Assembly (NCBI GenBank): GCA_947373245.1
Contig: CANBWY010000008.1
Location: 1 to 47,265 of the forward strand
Length of the DNA stretch: 47,265 bases
Source: Comamonadaceae bacterium
Lineage (GTDB): Bacteria; Pseudomonadota; Gammaproteobacteria; Burkholderiales; Burkholderiaceae_C
Reading direction: 5' to 3'
The notes below the pieces were generated by a model. That model ran no database searches and was not told the DNA's origin. It was given only the letters and a program-made list of their open reading frames with translations. A program made the translations under genes and the position numbers. This document shows, in pieces, positions 28,888-36,556 of this stretch (position 1 is the first letter of the stretch; each line of letters begins with the position of its first letter).

Positions 28888-29526
28888 TTAGATCAACGTC
28901 ACACCCGTTTTGCTTTGCAAAAACTCGCGGGTCACGCCGGGCGCTAGTTCAACCACTTTCAAGCCTTCGGCCACCACGTCCATCACGGCGAGGTCAGTGA
29001 TGATGCGGTCCACCACGCCTACGCCTGTCAAAGGCAAGGTGCAGTTTTGCAAGATTTTCAAATCTTCTGTGCCGTCTTTCTTCTTGGCCACGTGCTCCAT
29101 CAAGATGATGACGCGTTTGACGCCCGCCACCAAATCCATCGCGCCTCCCATGCCTTTGATCATCTTGCCGGGAATCATCCAGTTGGCCAAATCGCCCTTC
29201 TCGCTCACTTGCATCGCGCCCAAGATGGAGAGGTTGATCTTGCCGCCGCGAATCATGGCGAACGACTGGTCGCTACCGAAAATAGCAGAGCCTTTGATGG
29301 TGGTGACGGTTTGCTTGCCCGCGTTGATGAGGTCGGCATCGACTTCGTCATCGTAGGGAAACGGACCAATGCCAAGCATGCCGTTTTCGCTTTGCAGCCA
29401 CACTTCCACATGGTCAGACACGTGGTTGGCCACCAGTGTGGGAATGCCAATCCCTAAGTTCACATAAAAACCGTCTTGCAGTTCGCTTGCCGCACGTGCG
29501 GCCATTTCGTCTTGGGTCCAAGCCAT
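28888..29526 (-). CDS. scoB: 3-oxoacid CoA-transferase, subunit B
   Basis: 212 residues, the normal size for the beta subunit. With subunit A it moves CoA from succinyl-CoA to acetoacetate or another 3-oxoacid. The catalytic Glu is in [13 protein letters not shown] at about residues 50-62, after [12 protein letters not shown]. The ribosome binding site AAAGGA precedes the ATG. It follows scoA by 12 bases, and a terminator ends the pair. Confidence 0.93.
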   Translation of the reverse strand: MAWTQDEMAARAASELQDGFYVNLGIGIPTLVANHVSDHVEVWLQSENGMLGIGPFPYDDEVDADLINAGKQTVTTIKGSAIFGSDQSFAMIRGGKINLSILGAMQVSEKGDLANWMIPGKMIKGMGGAMDLVAGVKRVIILMEHVAKKKDGTEDLKILQNCTLPLTGVGVVDRIITDLAVMDVVAEGLKVVELAPGVTREFLQSKTGVTLI

Positions 29527-29538
29527 GGTGTTTGTCCT

Positions 29539-30243
29539 TTAGATTTTGCGGTCGCGGGTGGTGCGCTTTTCAATGCGCTTCTCTGGCGTGGGGTTGTGCA
29601 CGATGCGGTGCACATAAATGCCGGGCAAGTGGATGTCGTCGGGAGCGATTTCACCCGTGGCCACAATGCGCTCGACCTCGACCACGCAAATCTTGCCAGC
29701 GGTGGCAGCAGCAGGGTTGAAGTTGCGTGCGGTCATGTTGAAGCGCAAGTTGCCGGATCGGTCAGCCACATCGGCTTTGATCAAGGCAATTTCGGGCACC
29801 AAGGCGTGCTCCATCACATAGGTTTCGCCATCAAACTCACGCAGCTCTTTGCCTTCGGCCACCAAGGTGCCCACGCCTGTTTTGGTGAAAAACGCGGGAA
29901 TGCCAGCACCGCCCGCGCGCAGCTTTTCAGCCAAGGTGCCTTGGGGCGTGAACTCCAACTCCAACTCGCCAGAGAGGTATTGACGCTCGAACTCTTTGTT
30001 CTCGCCCACATAGCTAGAAATCATTTTTTTGATCTGGCGAGTTTCAAGCAGCTTGCCCAAACCAAAACCGTCCACGCCAGCGTTGTTAGAAATGACGGTC
30101 AAGTCCTTGACACCCGTGTCGCGCAAGGCGTCAATCAGGGCTTCAGGAATGCCACACAGGCCAAAACCACCCACCGCCATCAACTGGCCGTCGGCCACGA
30201 TGTCTTTGAGCGCGTCAGCCGCAGAAGGAAAAACTTTGTTCAA
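29539..30243 (-). CDS. scoA: 3-oxoacid CoA-transferase, subunit A
   Basis: 234 residues, matching the alpha subunit. [34 protein letters not shown] and the CoA-site region [18 protein letters not shown] are typical. The start is a TTG at 30243, fixed by the conserved N-terminus, with TGGAG upstream. It heads a two-gene operon with scoB and is divergent from a PAS-LuxR regulator, with a TACGTA direct repeat between the two. This is a common layout for ketone-body and acetoacetate use in Burkholderiales. Confidence 0.93.
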   Translation of the reverse strand: MNKVFPSAADALKDIVADGQLMAVGGFGLCGIPEALIDALRDTGVKDLTVISNNAGVDGFGLGKLLETRQIKKMISSYVGENKEFERQYLSGELELEFTPQGTLAEKLRAGGAGIPAFFTKTGVGTLVAEGKELREFDGETYVMEHALVPEIALIKADVADRSGNLRFNMTARNFNPAAATAGKICVVEVERIVATGEIAPDDIHLPGIYVHRIVHNPTPEKRIEKRTTRDRKI

Positions 30244-30283
30244 GGGATGCTCCAGTCAAAGTACAACAGAATGGCATTACGAT

Positions 30284-30303
30284 ACTACGTATTCAACTAC
30301 GTA
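30284..30303. promoter_or_regulatory. Direct repeat ACTACGTA x2, candidate PAS-LuxR binding site
   Basis: ACTACGTA occurs at 30284-30291 and 30296-30303 with a 12-bp period, each copy containing the palindrome TACGTA. Weaker half-matches flank it (TACGA at 30278, TTCGTA at 30308). It lies 41 bases before scoA and 37 before the LuxR start, a natural place for a shared operator. Confidence 0.55.
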
Positions 30304-30339
30304 GTTCTTCGTAAGCACAGACCCCTTAAAGCCTTCTCC

Positions 30340-30891
30340 ATGATTGATTACCGCCAAGCCTTTGACCTCGCGCCCGTCGGGCTGGTGCTGTCGCGCAACC
30401 GCACCATGGTGGACTGCAACCAACACGTGTGCGAGATGTTTGGCACCACACGCGAGCAGTTGATGGGCCAGTCCTTCCAAGTGCTGTACCCCAGTGCCGA
30501 CGAGTACGAACGCACGGGCGCTCGCATCAAACTGAGCCTCAATGTCAAGGGCCTCTACGCTGACGATCGGGTGATGAAACGCATTGACGGCCGCCTCAAA
30601 GGAGAGCCATTTTGGTGCCACGTGACGGGCCGCGCCTTGAACCTTAACTCACCCCACGAAGCAGGCATTTGGAGTTTTGAAGACCTCAGCGCGACACGCG
30701 CAGTGCGCACCGAGCTCACACCACGTGAACGTGAAGTGGCCGCGTTTTTGATGGAGGGCATGACCTCCAAAGAAATCGGCAAAGTACTGGGCATCAGCCA
30801 CCGCACGGTAGAGATTTACCGCGCCAAGCTGATGCGCAAATACAAGGCCACGACCACAGCAGACTTGGTGCACAAGCTGCTAGTCGGCTAG
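30340..30891 (+). CDS. PAS domain LuxR-family transcriptional regulator
   Basis: 183 residues from the ATG at 30340; an open frame continues far upstream through scoA antisense but is not real. The N-terminal PAS domain (FDLAPVGLVLSRNRTMVDCNQHVCEMFG onward) is followed by a LuxR helix-turn-helix: LTPREREVAAFLMEGMTSKEIGKVLGISHRTVEIYRAKLMRK (about residues 125-165, quoted for its TPRE and SHRTVE motifs). No receiver domain is present. It is divergent from scoAB and is likely its activator, sensing a ligand or redox signal through PAS. Confidence 0.9.
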   Translation: MIDYRQAFDLAPVGLVLSRNRTMVDCNQHVCEMFGTTREQLMGQSFQVLYPSADEYERTGARIKLSLNVKGLYADDRVMKRIDGRLKGEPFWCHVTGRALNLNSPHEAGIWSFEDLSATRAVRTELTPREREVAAFLMEGMTSKEIGKVLGISHRTVEIYRAKLMRKYKATTTADLVHKLLVG

Positions 30892-30902
30892 CCAGCACCA
30901 CC

Positions 30903-31136
30903 TTACCCTCGTAAGGCGAGGTTGAGTTGGTCCACAGCCTCGGCCCAATCCGCGTCTTCTAGCAATTCCTCACGCAACAAAGCTGCCTGCGAAGGGGTCC
31001 AAAACGGCGCATCTTCCAAGCGCACAGACGCATTCAGCGGCGCATGCGTTTGAATGAACAAACTCACTTGTTTCGGATCATTGGGCATGCCCAATTGTGC
31101 AAAGAGGTCAGAAAATTTGTGAAAAAATTTCTCCAT
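30903..31136 (-). CDS. DUF2789 family protein
   Basis: 77 residues from the ATG at 31136, chosen because AAAGG lies at proper spacing before it; an in-frame GTG at 31145 is too close to that site. The sequence SDLFAQLGMPNDPKQVSLFIQTH and DAPFWTPSQAALLREELLEDADWAEAVDQLN is the DUF2789 signature over its full length. The function is unknown. It is soluble and acidic. Confidence 0.85.
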   Translation of the reverse strand: MEKFFHKFSDLFAQLGMPNDPKQVSLFIQTHAPLNASVRLEDAPFWTPSQAALLREELLEDADWAEAVDQLNLALRG

Positions 31137-31214
31137 GTCAGACACCTTTCAAATGAGATCATTGAAGTCGCAACGTCGACGACAGCCAGCGTGCGCATAA
31201 GGACACCTCAGCCA

Positions 31215-32060
31215 CTACCAACGCCCAGAAGCGCCGCCACCCCCAAAACCGCCACCGCCCCCACCACCAAAACCACCACGCCCACGTCCTGAGTAACCAC
31301 CCATACCCGGTCGGTGCCCCAGACCCAACAACGTAACAAACGCGGCCGAGATACCGGACAGCACAGCGAAAAATAACGCGCCAATCACCCACCAAGCCAA
31401 CAAGCCCACCACCACACCAGTGATCAAAGAACCCGTCAGCTGTCCAAACGCATGCCGCAGCCAGCCCCCCAGCGCCACGGCCACAATGAACAAGAAAGGC
31501 GCGAACTGGCGAAAACTTCGGTAATCGTCGCCTTGGTATCTTGGCGGCTCAGGCAAGGGCTCGCCCTCCACAACGCGCATGATTTGCGCCACGCCCGCAG
31601 CAATACCGCCATAAAAATCGCCCTGTTTGAAGTGCGGCGTGATGACCTCACTGATGATGCGTTTGCTGACCACGTCCGACAACGCACCTTCTAGGCCATA
31701 CCCCACTTCAATCCGAAGCGTGCGGTCATTTTTCGCCACGAGGAGCAAGACGCCGTCATCCACTTTCTTTCGCCCCAACTTCCACTGGTCAACCACACGC
31801 AAAGAAAATTGTGCAATGTCTTCAGGCGCCGTGGTGGCGACCATCAACACCGCCAACTGGCTGCCTTTGCGCCGCTCAAATTCGGCGAGTTGCTGTTCGA
31901 GACTCGCCATCTCATCTGGCGTGAGAGTCGCTGTTTGGTCCGTGATATGGCCCCGCAACGCAGGCACCGCCACCTGCGCACCGACAACACCGGGAACACA
32001 CATCAGCAGTGACAGCCATACAGCGCAGAGGCTGCGAAGGGCTGTCCAGATGAAGGTCAC
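31215..32060 (-). CDS. TPM-domain membrane protein (YgcG family)
   Basis: 281 residues. A signal or anchor helix ([20 protein letters not shown]) leads to a TPM domain ([22 protein letters not shown], then [39 protein letters not shown] in family-typical order). Two hydrophobic helices follow around 190-245, and the tail is glycine-rich. TPM proteins in plants act in photosystem repair; in bacteria the role is unclear. The GTG start overlaps the lemA stop by 4 bases (GTGA), and LemA-TPM is a widely conserved pair. Confidence 0.9.
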   Translation of the reverse strand: [281 protein letters not shown]

Positions 32061-32671
32061 TTGGTTGCCCCAGCAGCGGCAGGTTTTTCAAAACTAACGG
32101 TTGGGGGTTGGGTGATTTGTTTCTCGTTCTCAACCGTGAAATTCGCCTTCTCTTTGTAGCCAAACGCCATGGCGGTGAGGTTGGACGGGAAGGTGCGCAC
32201 GGTCACGTTGTAGTCTTGCACCGACTTGATGTAACGGTTGCGCGCCACCGTGATGCGGTTTTCAGTGCCTTCCAGCTGTGCCTGCAAATCTCTGAAGGCT
32301 TGGTTCGCTTTGAGGCTGGGGTAGTTTTCAGACACCACCAACAGGCGAGACAAGGCCCCCGTCAACTGCCCTTGTGCCTGCTGAAATTTTTGAAACGCCG
32401 CAGGGTCATTGATCAGCTCAGGGGAGGCCTGGATCGCAGTCGCCTTGGACCTTGCCTCTACCACTTGAACCAGGGTGGTCTGCTCGAAGTTGGTCTCGCC
32501 CTTGACCGTGCTCACCAAATTGGGAATCAAATCTGCTCGCCTCTGGTACTGGTTCAGTACCTCAGCCCAACTTGCCTTGATTTGCTCATCCGAGCTTTGG
32601 AATGTGTTGTAGCCACAACCGTTCAAACCGAGAACAGCCACAGTCAGAATGAAAAAAATAATCTTGCGCAT
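32057..32671 (-). CDS. lemA: LemA family lipoprotein
   Basis: 204 residues. The N-terminus IIFFILTVAVLGLNGCGYN has a lipobox, so it should be anchored to a membrane. The rest is a long helical bundle: NQYQRRADLIPNLVSTVKGE, VVEARSKA, QLTGALSRLLVVSENYPSLKAN (in part) and ALEGTENRI-like QLEGTENRITVARNRYI, all LemA hallmarks. The function is not established. It is translationally coupled to the TPM gene downstream. Confidence 0.92.
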   Translation of the reverse strand: MRKIIFFILTVAVLGLNGCGYNTFQSSDEQIKASWAEVLNQYQRRADLIPNLVSTVKGETNFEQTTLVQVVEARSKATAIQASPELINDPAAFQKFQQAQGQLTGALSRLLVVSENYPSLKANQAFRDLQAQLEGTENRITVARNRYIKSVQDYNVTVRTFPSNLTAMAFGYKEKANFTVENEKQITQPPTVSFEKPAAAGATK

Positions 32672-32764
32672 GGTGTTGCCCTTAAATTTAGATGTAATTT
32701 AGCCGCGGTCTGTGTCGCGCAACTTGACAAGCATCAAGGAAGACGAACATTGGCAGGGCCCATG

Positions 32765-32799
32765 AAAAAAGGCTCCAAAACCGAAGTTTTGAAGCCTTT
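32765..32799 (-). terminator. Rho-independent terminator after the RRM gene
   Basis: AAAGGCTCCAAAAC (32768-32781) pairs with GTTTTGAAGCCTTT (32786-32799) across a CGAA loop with one mismatch. The minus strand ends in a T run. It lies about 46 bases after the RRM gene stop. Confidence 0.85.
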
Positions 32800-32845
32800 G
32801 AGCTTGACTCAGCGCGAAGCTGAGACAGCAGCAAGTAGGGAGGGC

Positions 32846-33229
32846 TTAGTAGCCGCCGCGACCGCCGCCACCGTAGCCGCCACCGCCGGAGCGATCGCCA
32901 CCGCCGTAGCCGCCGCCACCGGAACGACCACCACCAGCGCCGCCGCCGTAGCCGCCGCCACCAGTACGTGGAGGACGTGCCTCCATTGGACGTGCTTCGT
33001 TCACAGTGATGCTACGACCACCCAAAGACTGGCCGTTCATGCCTTCGATGGCAGCTTGCGCTTCGGCATCGCTGCCCATTTCGACGAAGCCGAAACCTTT
33101 TGAGCGGCCAGTGTCGCGTTCCATCATGACTTTGGCGCTAGTGACAGCACCGAATTCACCGAAAGATTGCTCGAGATCGCCGTCACGCACGGTGTATGGC
33201 AGATTGCCAACGTAAAGTTTATTGCCCAT
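32846..33229 (-). CDS. Glycine-rich RRM RNA-binding protein
   Basis: 127 residues from the ATG at 33229, with TGGAG 8 bases upstream. A single RNA recognition motif has RNP2 (KLYVGNL, residues 3-9) and RNP1 (KGFGFVEM, about 45-52). It is followed by an Arg/Gly-rich tail (GGGGYGGG repeats). Such proteins are the bacterial relatives of cold-inducible Rbp proteins and bind single-stranded RNA, probably aiding RNA unfolding in the cold. The long structured 5' leader upstream (33326-33435) fits post-transcriptional or cold control. Confidence 0.92.
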   Translation of the reverse strand: MGNKLYVGNLPYTVRDGDLEQSFGEFGAVTSAKVMMERDTGRSKGFGFVEMGSDAEAQAAIEGMNGQSLGGRSITVNEARPMEARPPRTGGGGYGGGAGGGRSGGGGYGGGDRSGGGGYGGGGRGGY

Positions 33230-33537
33230 GGGGGACTCCAATTAAATACAAAGAAACAAAAGCGATGGGGTCCCGAAGCACAACAAACCCAAGAAGTAAC
33301 GCCGTAGCACGCGAAACTGACCTATCACCTAACTTGCGCACACCTTTGAAGATGTGCACCATCCCATTATGCGTCTCTTTCGACAAACTTTGTGGTTTGT
33401 GTGCAATACCAGCGACAAAATAGCCAAGTTAGGTGCGTTTTCTTAGTGTCGTATGGTCGCTATTGCATCAAGGCATGCCTTGTTCAATAATTAACTCAGC
33501 GCCACTTTGGTTTTCTTGCTTCATTGAAGGAGGAGTT
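33230..33537. other. Intergenic region with structured element
   Basis: 308 bases without a gene, between the divergent RRM and glycine-zipper genes. It holds the nested inverted repeats described next. It also has a 12-bp palindrome AAGGCATGCCTT (33471-33482) and a weak minus-strand promoter candidate (TTGATG at 33466-33471, 17-base spacer, CACTAA at 33443-33448) that would start RNA just at the outer stem. Confidence 0.5.
33326..33435 (-). promoter_or_regulatory. Candidate structured 5' leader of the RRM gene
   Basis: CACCTAACTTG (33326-33336) and CAAGTTAGGTG (33425-33435) form a perfect 11-bp inverted repeat enclosing about 88 bases. Inside are two smaller hairpins: GCACA/TGTGC around 33338-33358, and ACAAAC/GTTTGT around 33385. 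The layout resembles a closed multi-branch RNA. The minus strand is favoured because the RRM gene starts 97 bases further on, but the plus-strand gene starts at a similar distance. Confidence 0.45.
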
Positions 33538-34161
33538 ATGTACAAACCATCCTATGCCCGCCACGCAGCCCTCGCCCTCGCCATGGGAATATTCACTGCT
33601 GGATGGGCGCAAGCACAGACCGCTGCCTCATCCCAAACTCAGTACGCGACCGATAGCAAGCAGGCCATGACACGTTACAAAGAGGATCAGCAGCTTTGCA
33701 ACAGTGAACCGACGACTACCAGCCGCATGCAGTGCAAGCGCGATGCAAAGACTGAGTACGACAACGCCATGGCAAGCGCCAAAGCGCGCATGGGTGTCAG
33801 CGCACCAACGGCTGCAACAGTTGCCAATTGCCCGGATTGCGCGCAAGTCGTGGCGGTAAGTCAGACCGAAAAGGCTGGCGAAGGCAGCGCCGTTGGCATG
33901 ATCACCGGTGGCGTGGTGGGTGCCGTGCTAGGCCATCAATTGGGAGGTGGTTTTGGCAAGGACTTGGCCACTGTAGCTGGAGCAGCAGGTGGGGCGTATG
34001 CAGGAAAAGAGATCGAGCAACGCGCCAACACCCACAAGGTGTGGACTGTCACCGTCAAAATGCCCAATGGGCACACGTCGAATTTTGAATATGCCAGCCA
34101 TCCGGGATACCGTGTGGGTGACGTGGTTCGGGTCGAGAACAACCAACTCTCTCGGCCTTGA
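33538..34161 (+). CDS. Glycine-zipper 2TM envelope protein
   Basis: 207 residues from the ATG at 33538 with GGAGGAG just before it. A signal peptide (ALALAMGIFTAGWAQAQ) is cleaved after Gln/Ala. A charged, helical region follows with two pairs of Cys (CNSE...MQCKRD and CPDC). Then comes a glycine-zipper segment (GMITGGVVGAVLGHQLGGG and AGAAGGAYAGKEIEQR) of the 17-kDa antigen (Rick_17kDa_Anti) type, and a small C-terminal beta domain. It is likely associated with the outer membrane. The molecular role is unknown. Confidence 0.82.
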   Translation: MYKPSYARHAALALAMGIFTAGWAQAQTAASSQTQYATDSKQAMTRYKEDQQLCNSEPTTTSRMQCKRDAKTEYDNAMASAKARMGVSAPTAATVANCPDCAQVVAVSQTEKAGEGSAVGMITGGVVGAVLGHQLGGGFGKDLATVAGAAGGAYAGKEIEQRANTHKVWTVTVKMPNGHTSNFEYASHPGYRVGDVVRVENNQLSRP

Positions 34162-34555
34162 TACGCGCAGTTACTTTTGAGAACATGAACGTGACTCGCT
34201 CCAAATCAAGGTGGGGGTGTAAGACAAAATCTACCACCCAAAATACATAAACACCCCCTCCTGCGCCCCCGAACCTCATGAGTAGGTCATTGAATCACGC
34301 CGGACTAAAACTGATAAATTCAGCACTAAACCTTTGATTTGTAAAAGAAAAAAGGCTGTCAAGCATCGCTACTTGACAGCCTTTATCGTTGCAAATGGTG
34401 GTGGATGGTTGACGACTTGGCAACTTTCTATTCACACTCAAACATGCTGGGTGGTACTAGAGCGTGAATGAGCGGTTTGGATTTGAACCCGCGTCCACAT
34501 TTTTTTGCACCAACCTAGTGCCATACGACTTCTAGGCTCCCCTGCGGCGCGAAAC
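34162..34555. other. Gap at the left edge of the accessory island
   Basis: 394 bases without a convincing gene. It contains an 8-bp inverted repeat GGGGGTGT (34213-34220)/ACACCCCC (34251-34258), the terminator at 34343-34384, and around 34480-34500 a minus-strand stretch GTGGACGCGGGTTCAAATCC that looks like the T-arm of a tRNA or tmRNA but has no matching acceptor or anticodon arm. Confidence 0.4.
34343..34384 (-). terminator. Rho-independent terminator, minus strand
   Basis: AAAGGCTGTCAAG (34351-34363) pairs perfectly with CTTGACAGCCTTT (34372-34384). The minus strand continues into TTTCTTTT, so it ends transcripts coming from the Fic gene. Confidence 0.8.
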
Positions 34556-35764
34556 TCACTGAGACAACAAGTTGATATAGGCCGAGTAGCTGAAACTCCG
34601 GTTCTTTTTATTCCCCGTTGTCTCACCAATGAGTCCCAACTCTTCCAGAGTTTTGACCGCCGCGTTGGCTGTCGGAAAAGTTGTTTCCAGTACCTTGCGA
34701 ACCCTCTCGACCGTAAATCTTGGCATCATCGGCAACAACTCAAATAGCCTATAGGCTGCCGCATTGACTTTGGGCGACTCAAGCAACTTGCGACGGTCAG
34801 CGGCAACTAAGGTGGCAATCTGAACAATGCTTTTCTCCGCATCGGTTGCAGCAACGCACACGCCTTCAAGGAAAAACGCAATCCACGACTCCCAGTCCCC
34901 GTCCTTCCGAACACCGGACAGCAGTCGGTAGTACTCCATCTGATGCTGTTTTAAGTAGCCACTCACGTACATCAGCGGTTCAGGCAATACGCCCATGTCC
35001 TCGAACAACGCAGAAATCAACAGCCGTCCAATTCGTCCGTTTCCATCCAAGAATGGGTGAATCGTTTCGAACTGTGCGTGCACCAATGCAATCACGACCA
35101 ATGCAGGCAATGTCCCCTCTTCGCCCTGCACGGCAGGTCCGCCGACCGAGTGATCATGGATAAATTTTTCCAAGTCACTGAGTAGCCCTGAAACTTTCTC
35201 CGCAGGCGGTGGAACAAAAACAGCGTTGCCGGGACGCGTCCCACCAATCCAATTTTGCGAGCGTCGCAGGTCCCCTGGCTGTTTGCCGGTCCCACGAACA
35301 CCATTCAGCAAGAGCTTGTGAGCCTCGCACATCAACCGAACACTGATTGGCAGCCCTTTGGGATCCCTTAAATTCTCACGTACCAGTTTGTAGGCCGCGA
35401 TGTAATTCGTCACCTCCTCGACGTCATCGGTGTTACTGACATCAAGCCCAGCCTCCTCATCAAACAAATCCGTGATGGTCGCCTGAGTACCCTCAATCTG
35501 AGAAGTTAATAGTGCCTCTTTGCGTATAGCGCTGTAAAGCAGCCAATCCACAGATGGCACAAGTCCTGACACCCCCGAAAGACGAGCCAGCGCCATCTCC
35601 GCTTTTCGGTTGAGCTCTACATAGCTCTGAGGATCAATGCTCGGCGTCGAAGGTGGAAGTGCAAACGGAACAAACGCATTCACCTCCTCCCCAAGGGTGG
35701 TGGATTTTTCGTAAGTACCTGCTGCACGGATCATATTCAAGGAGGCTTTAATTTGATTTTCCAT
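34556..35764 (-). CDS. Fic family protein with C-terminal winged helix
   Basis: 402 residues. Fic proteins transfer AMP (or other phosphate groups) from a nucleotide to protein hydroxyls. The active site HPFLDGNGRIGR is at 236-247. The N-terminal inhibitory helix motif TSQIEG at 87-92 identifies a class II, self-inhibited Fic. The Fic_N part precedes it. After about 330, residues RFTVERVRKVLETTFPTANAAVKTL and a basic wing form a winged-helix DNA-binding domain. That layout suggests autoregulation, and a 9-bp inverted repeat lies 10 bases before the start. It is the leftmost gene of the accessory island, without an obvious antitoxin partner. Confidence 0.92.
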   Translation of the reverse strand: MENQIKASLNMIRAAGTYEKSTTLGEEVNAFVPFALPPSTPSIDPQSYVELNRKAEMALARLSGVSGLVPSVDWLLYSAIRKEALLTSQIEGTQATITDLFDEEAGLDVSNTDDVEEVTNYIAAYKLVRENLRDPKGLPISVRLMCEAHKLLLNGVRGTGKQPGDLRRSQNWIGGTRPGNAVFVPPPAEKVSGLLSDLEKFIHDHSVGGPAVQGEEGTLPALVVIALVHAQFETIHPFLDGNGRIGRLLISALFEDMGVLPEPLMYVSGYLKQHQMEYYRLLSGVRKDGDWESWIAFFLEGVCVAATDAEKSIVQIATLVAADRRKLLESPKVNAAAYRLFELLPMMPRFTVERVRKVLETTFPTANAAVKTLEELGLIGETTGNKKNRSFSYSAYINLLSQ

Positions 35765-35773
35765 TTTAAAGGA

Positions 35774-35804
35774 TTCTTTAATTTAAATGCAAGCCATTAA
35801 AGAA
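35774..35804. promoter_or_regulatory. Inverted repeat upstream of the Fic gene
   Basis: TTCTTTAAT (35774-35782) and ATTAAAGAA (35796-35804) are a perfect 9-bp inverted repeat; a further TTAAAGGA copy lies at 35766-35773, next to the start codon. It is a plausible operator for the winged-helix domain of the Fic protein. Confidence 0.5.
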
Positions 35805-35922
35805 CCATTTAATTCCAAGACATACAGCATGCACGCTTCAAAATTGGGCGGCATTTGATTCGCCCATGGACAAGCTCCCGATTGTCAGAAGTTCCCATAC
35901 AGATTTTGTATGGAGAAATCTG

Positions 35923-36384
35923 ATGGTTACCAAGATCTGCGTCTGCTGCTGCGAACCTTTTGTAGCACGCCCCCAAGTGCCCAAACAAGCCTTCTGCGCC
36001 AACCCGGCCTGCCAACGTGAGCGGCGACAGCAATGGCAACGCAAAAAAATGCTGGACGATCCCTTCTACCGAGAAAACCAACAGGATGCACAACGGGCCT
36101 GGCGCACTCGCAATCCTGACTATTCGCGTGATTACCGTGCAGCCAATCCTGAGTACACGCAAAAAAATCGCAAACAACAACGGTCTCGATCGCAAGATGG
36201 CCAGGCATTGGAAAAGCAAACTTCTGATGTGTCAATACCGCCGAACGAAATACCACCTGGAATTTATCGAATCAGACATATCCAAGTAGATGCGAATTGC
36301 AAAACAGACGCGTGGATTGTGGAGATAACACCTGTCAATGCCGATAGCTTTTGCAAAACAGACGCTTGCAAAGATAGGACTTGA
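35923..36384 (+). CDS. Zn-ribbon protein of recombinase islands
   Basis: 153 residues from the ATG at 35923 (GGAGA at 35912-35916); a longer start at 35866 is less well supported. The N-terminal zinc-finger-like part reads ICVCCCEPFVARPQVPKQAF then CANPACQRERR, followed by a Gln/Arg-rich helical part (RKKMLDDPFYRENQQDAQRAW and NPDYSRDYR). I know this type of protein from Proteobacterial genomic islands, next to serine recombinases, but it has no assigned function; nucleic-acid binding is likely. The C-terminus carries a duplicated CKTDA encoded by a 15-bp direct repeat. Confidence 0.65.
   Translation: MVTKICVCCCEPFVARPQVPKQAFCANPACQRERRQQWQRKKMLDDPFYRENQQDAQRAWRTRNPDYSRDYRAANPEYTQKNRKQQRSRSQDGQALEKQTSDVSIPPNEIPPGIYRIRHIQVDANCKTDAWIVEITPVNADSFCKTDACKDRT
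36297..36365 (+). repeat. 15-bp direct repeat within the Zn-ribbon gene
   Basis: TTGCAAAACAGACGC at 36297-36311 and again at 36351-36365, 54 bases apart and in the same frame, each encoding CKTDA; a partial third copy (TTGCAAAGA) follows at once. Confidence 0.7.
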
Positions 36385-36556
36385 TAGCCATTTCGCACTA
36401 CCAGCATTACCGTTGCGTCGAAATGAGCTCTCGGCACTATGCATGGCAATCACTTCAGCTACGTGTGGGATTGGTCACCACCAGCACCCCACTCACCGCT
36501 GAAGTGAAAACGCAAGCCCGAGAGAAACAATTAAAAACATTGAGCGATCGGGTCTT

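Noticed and set aside
29476-30339. Long upstream extension of the PAS-LuxR frame
   Set aside because: It runs antisense through scoA; homology begins only at the ATG at 30340.
34438-34629. Complete tmRNA or tRNA gene
   Set aside because: Only a T-arm-like stretch is present; there is no acceptor pairing, anticodon arm or tag-coding region.
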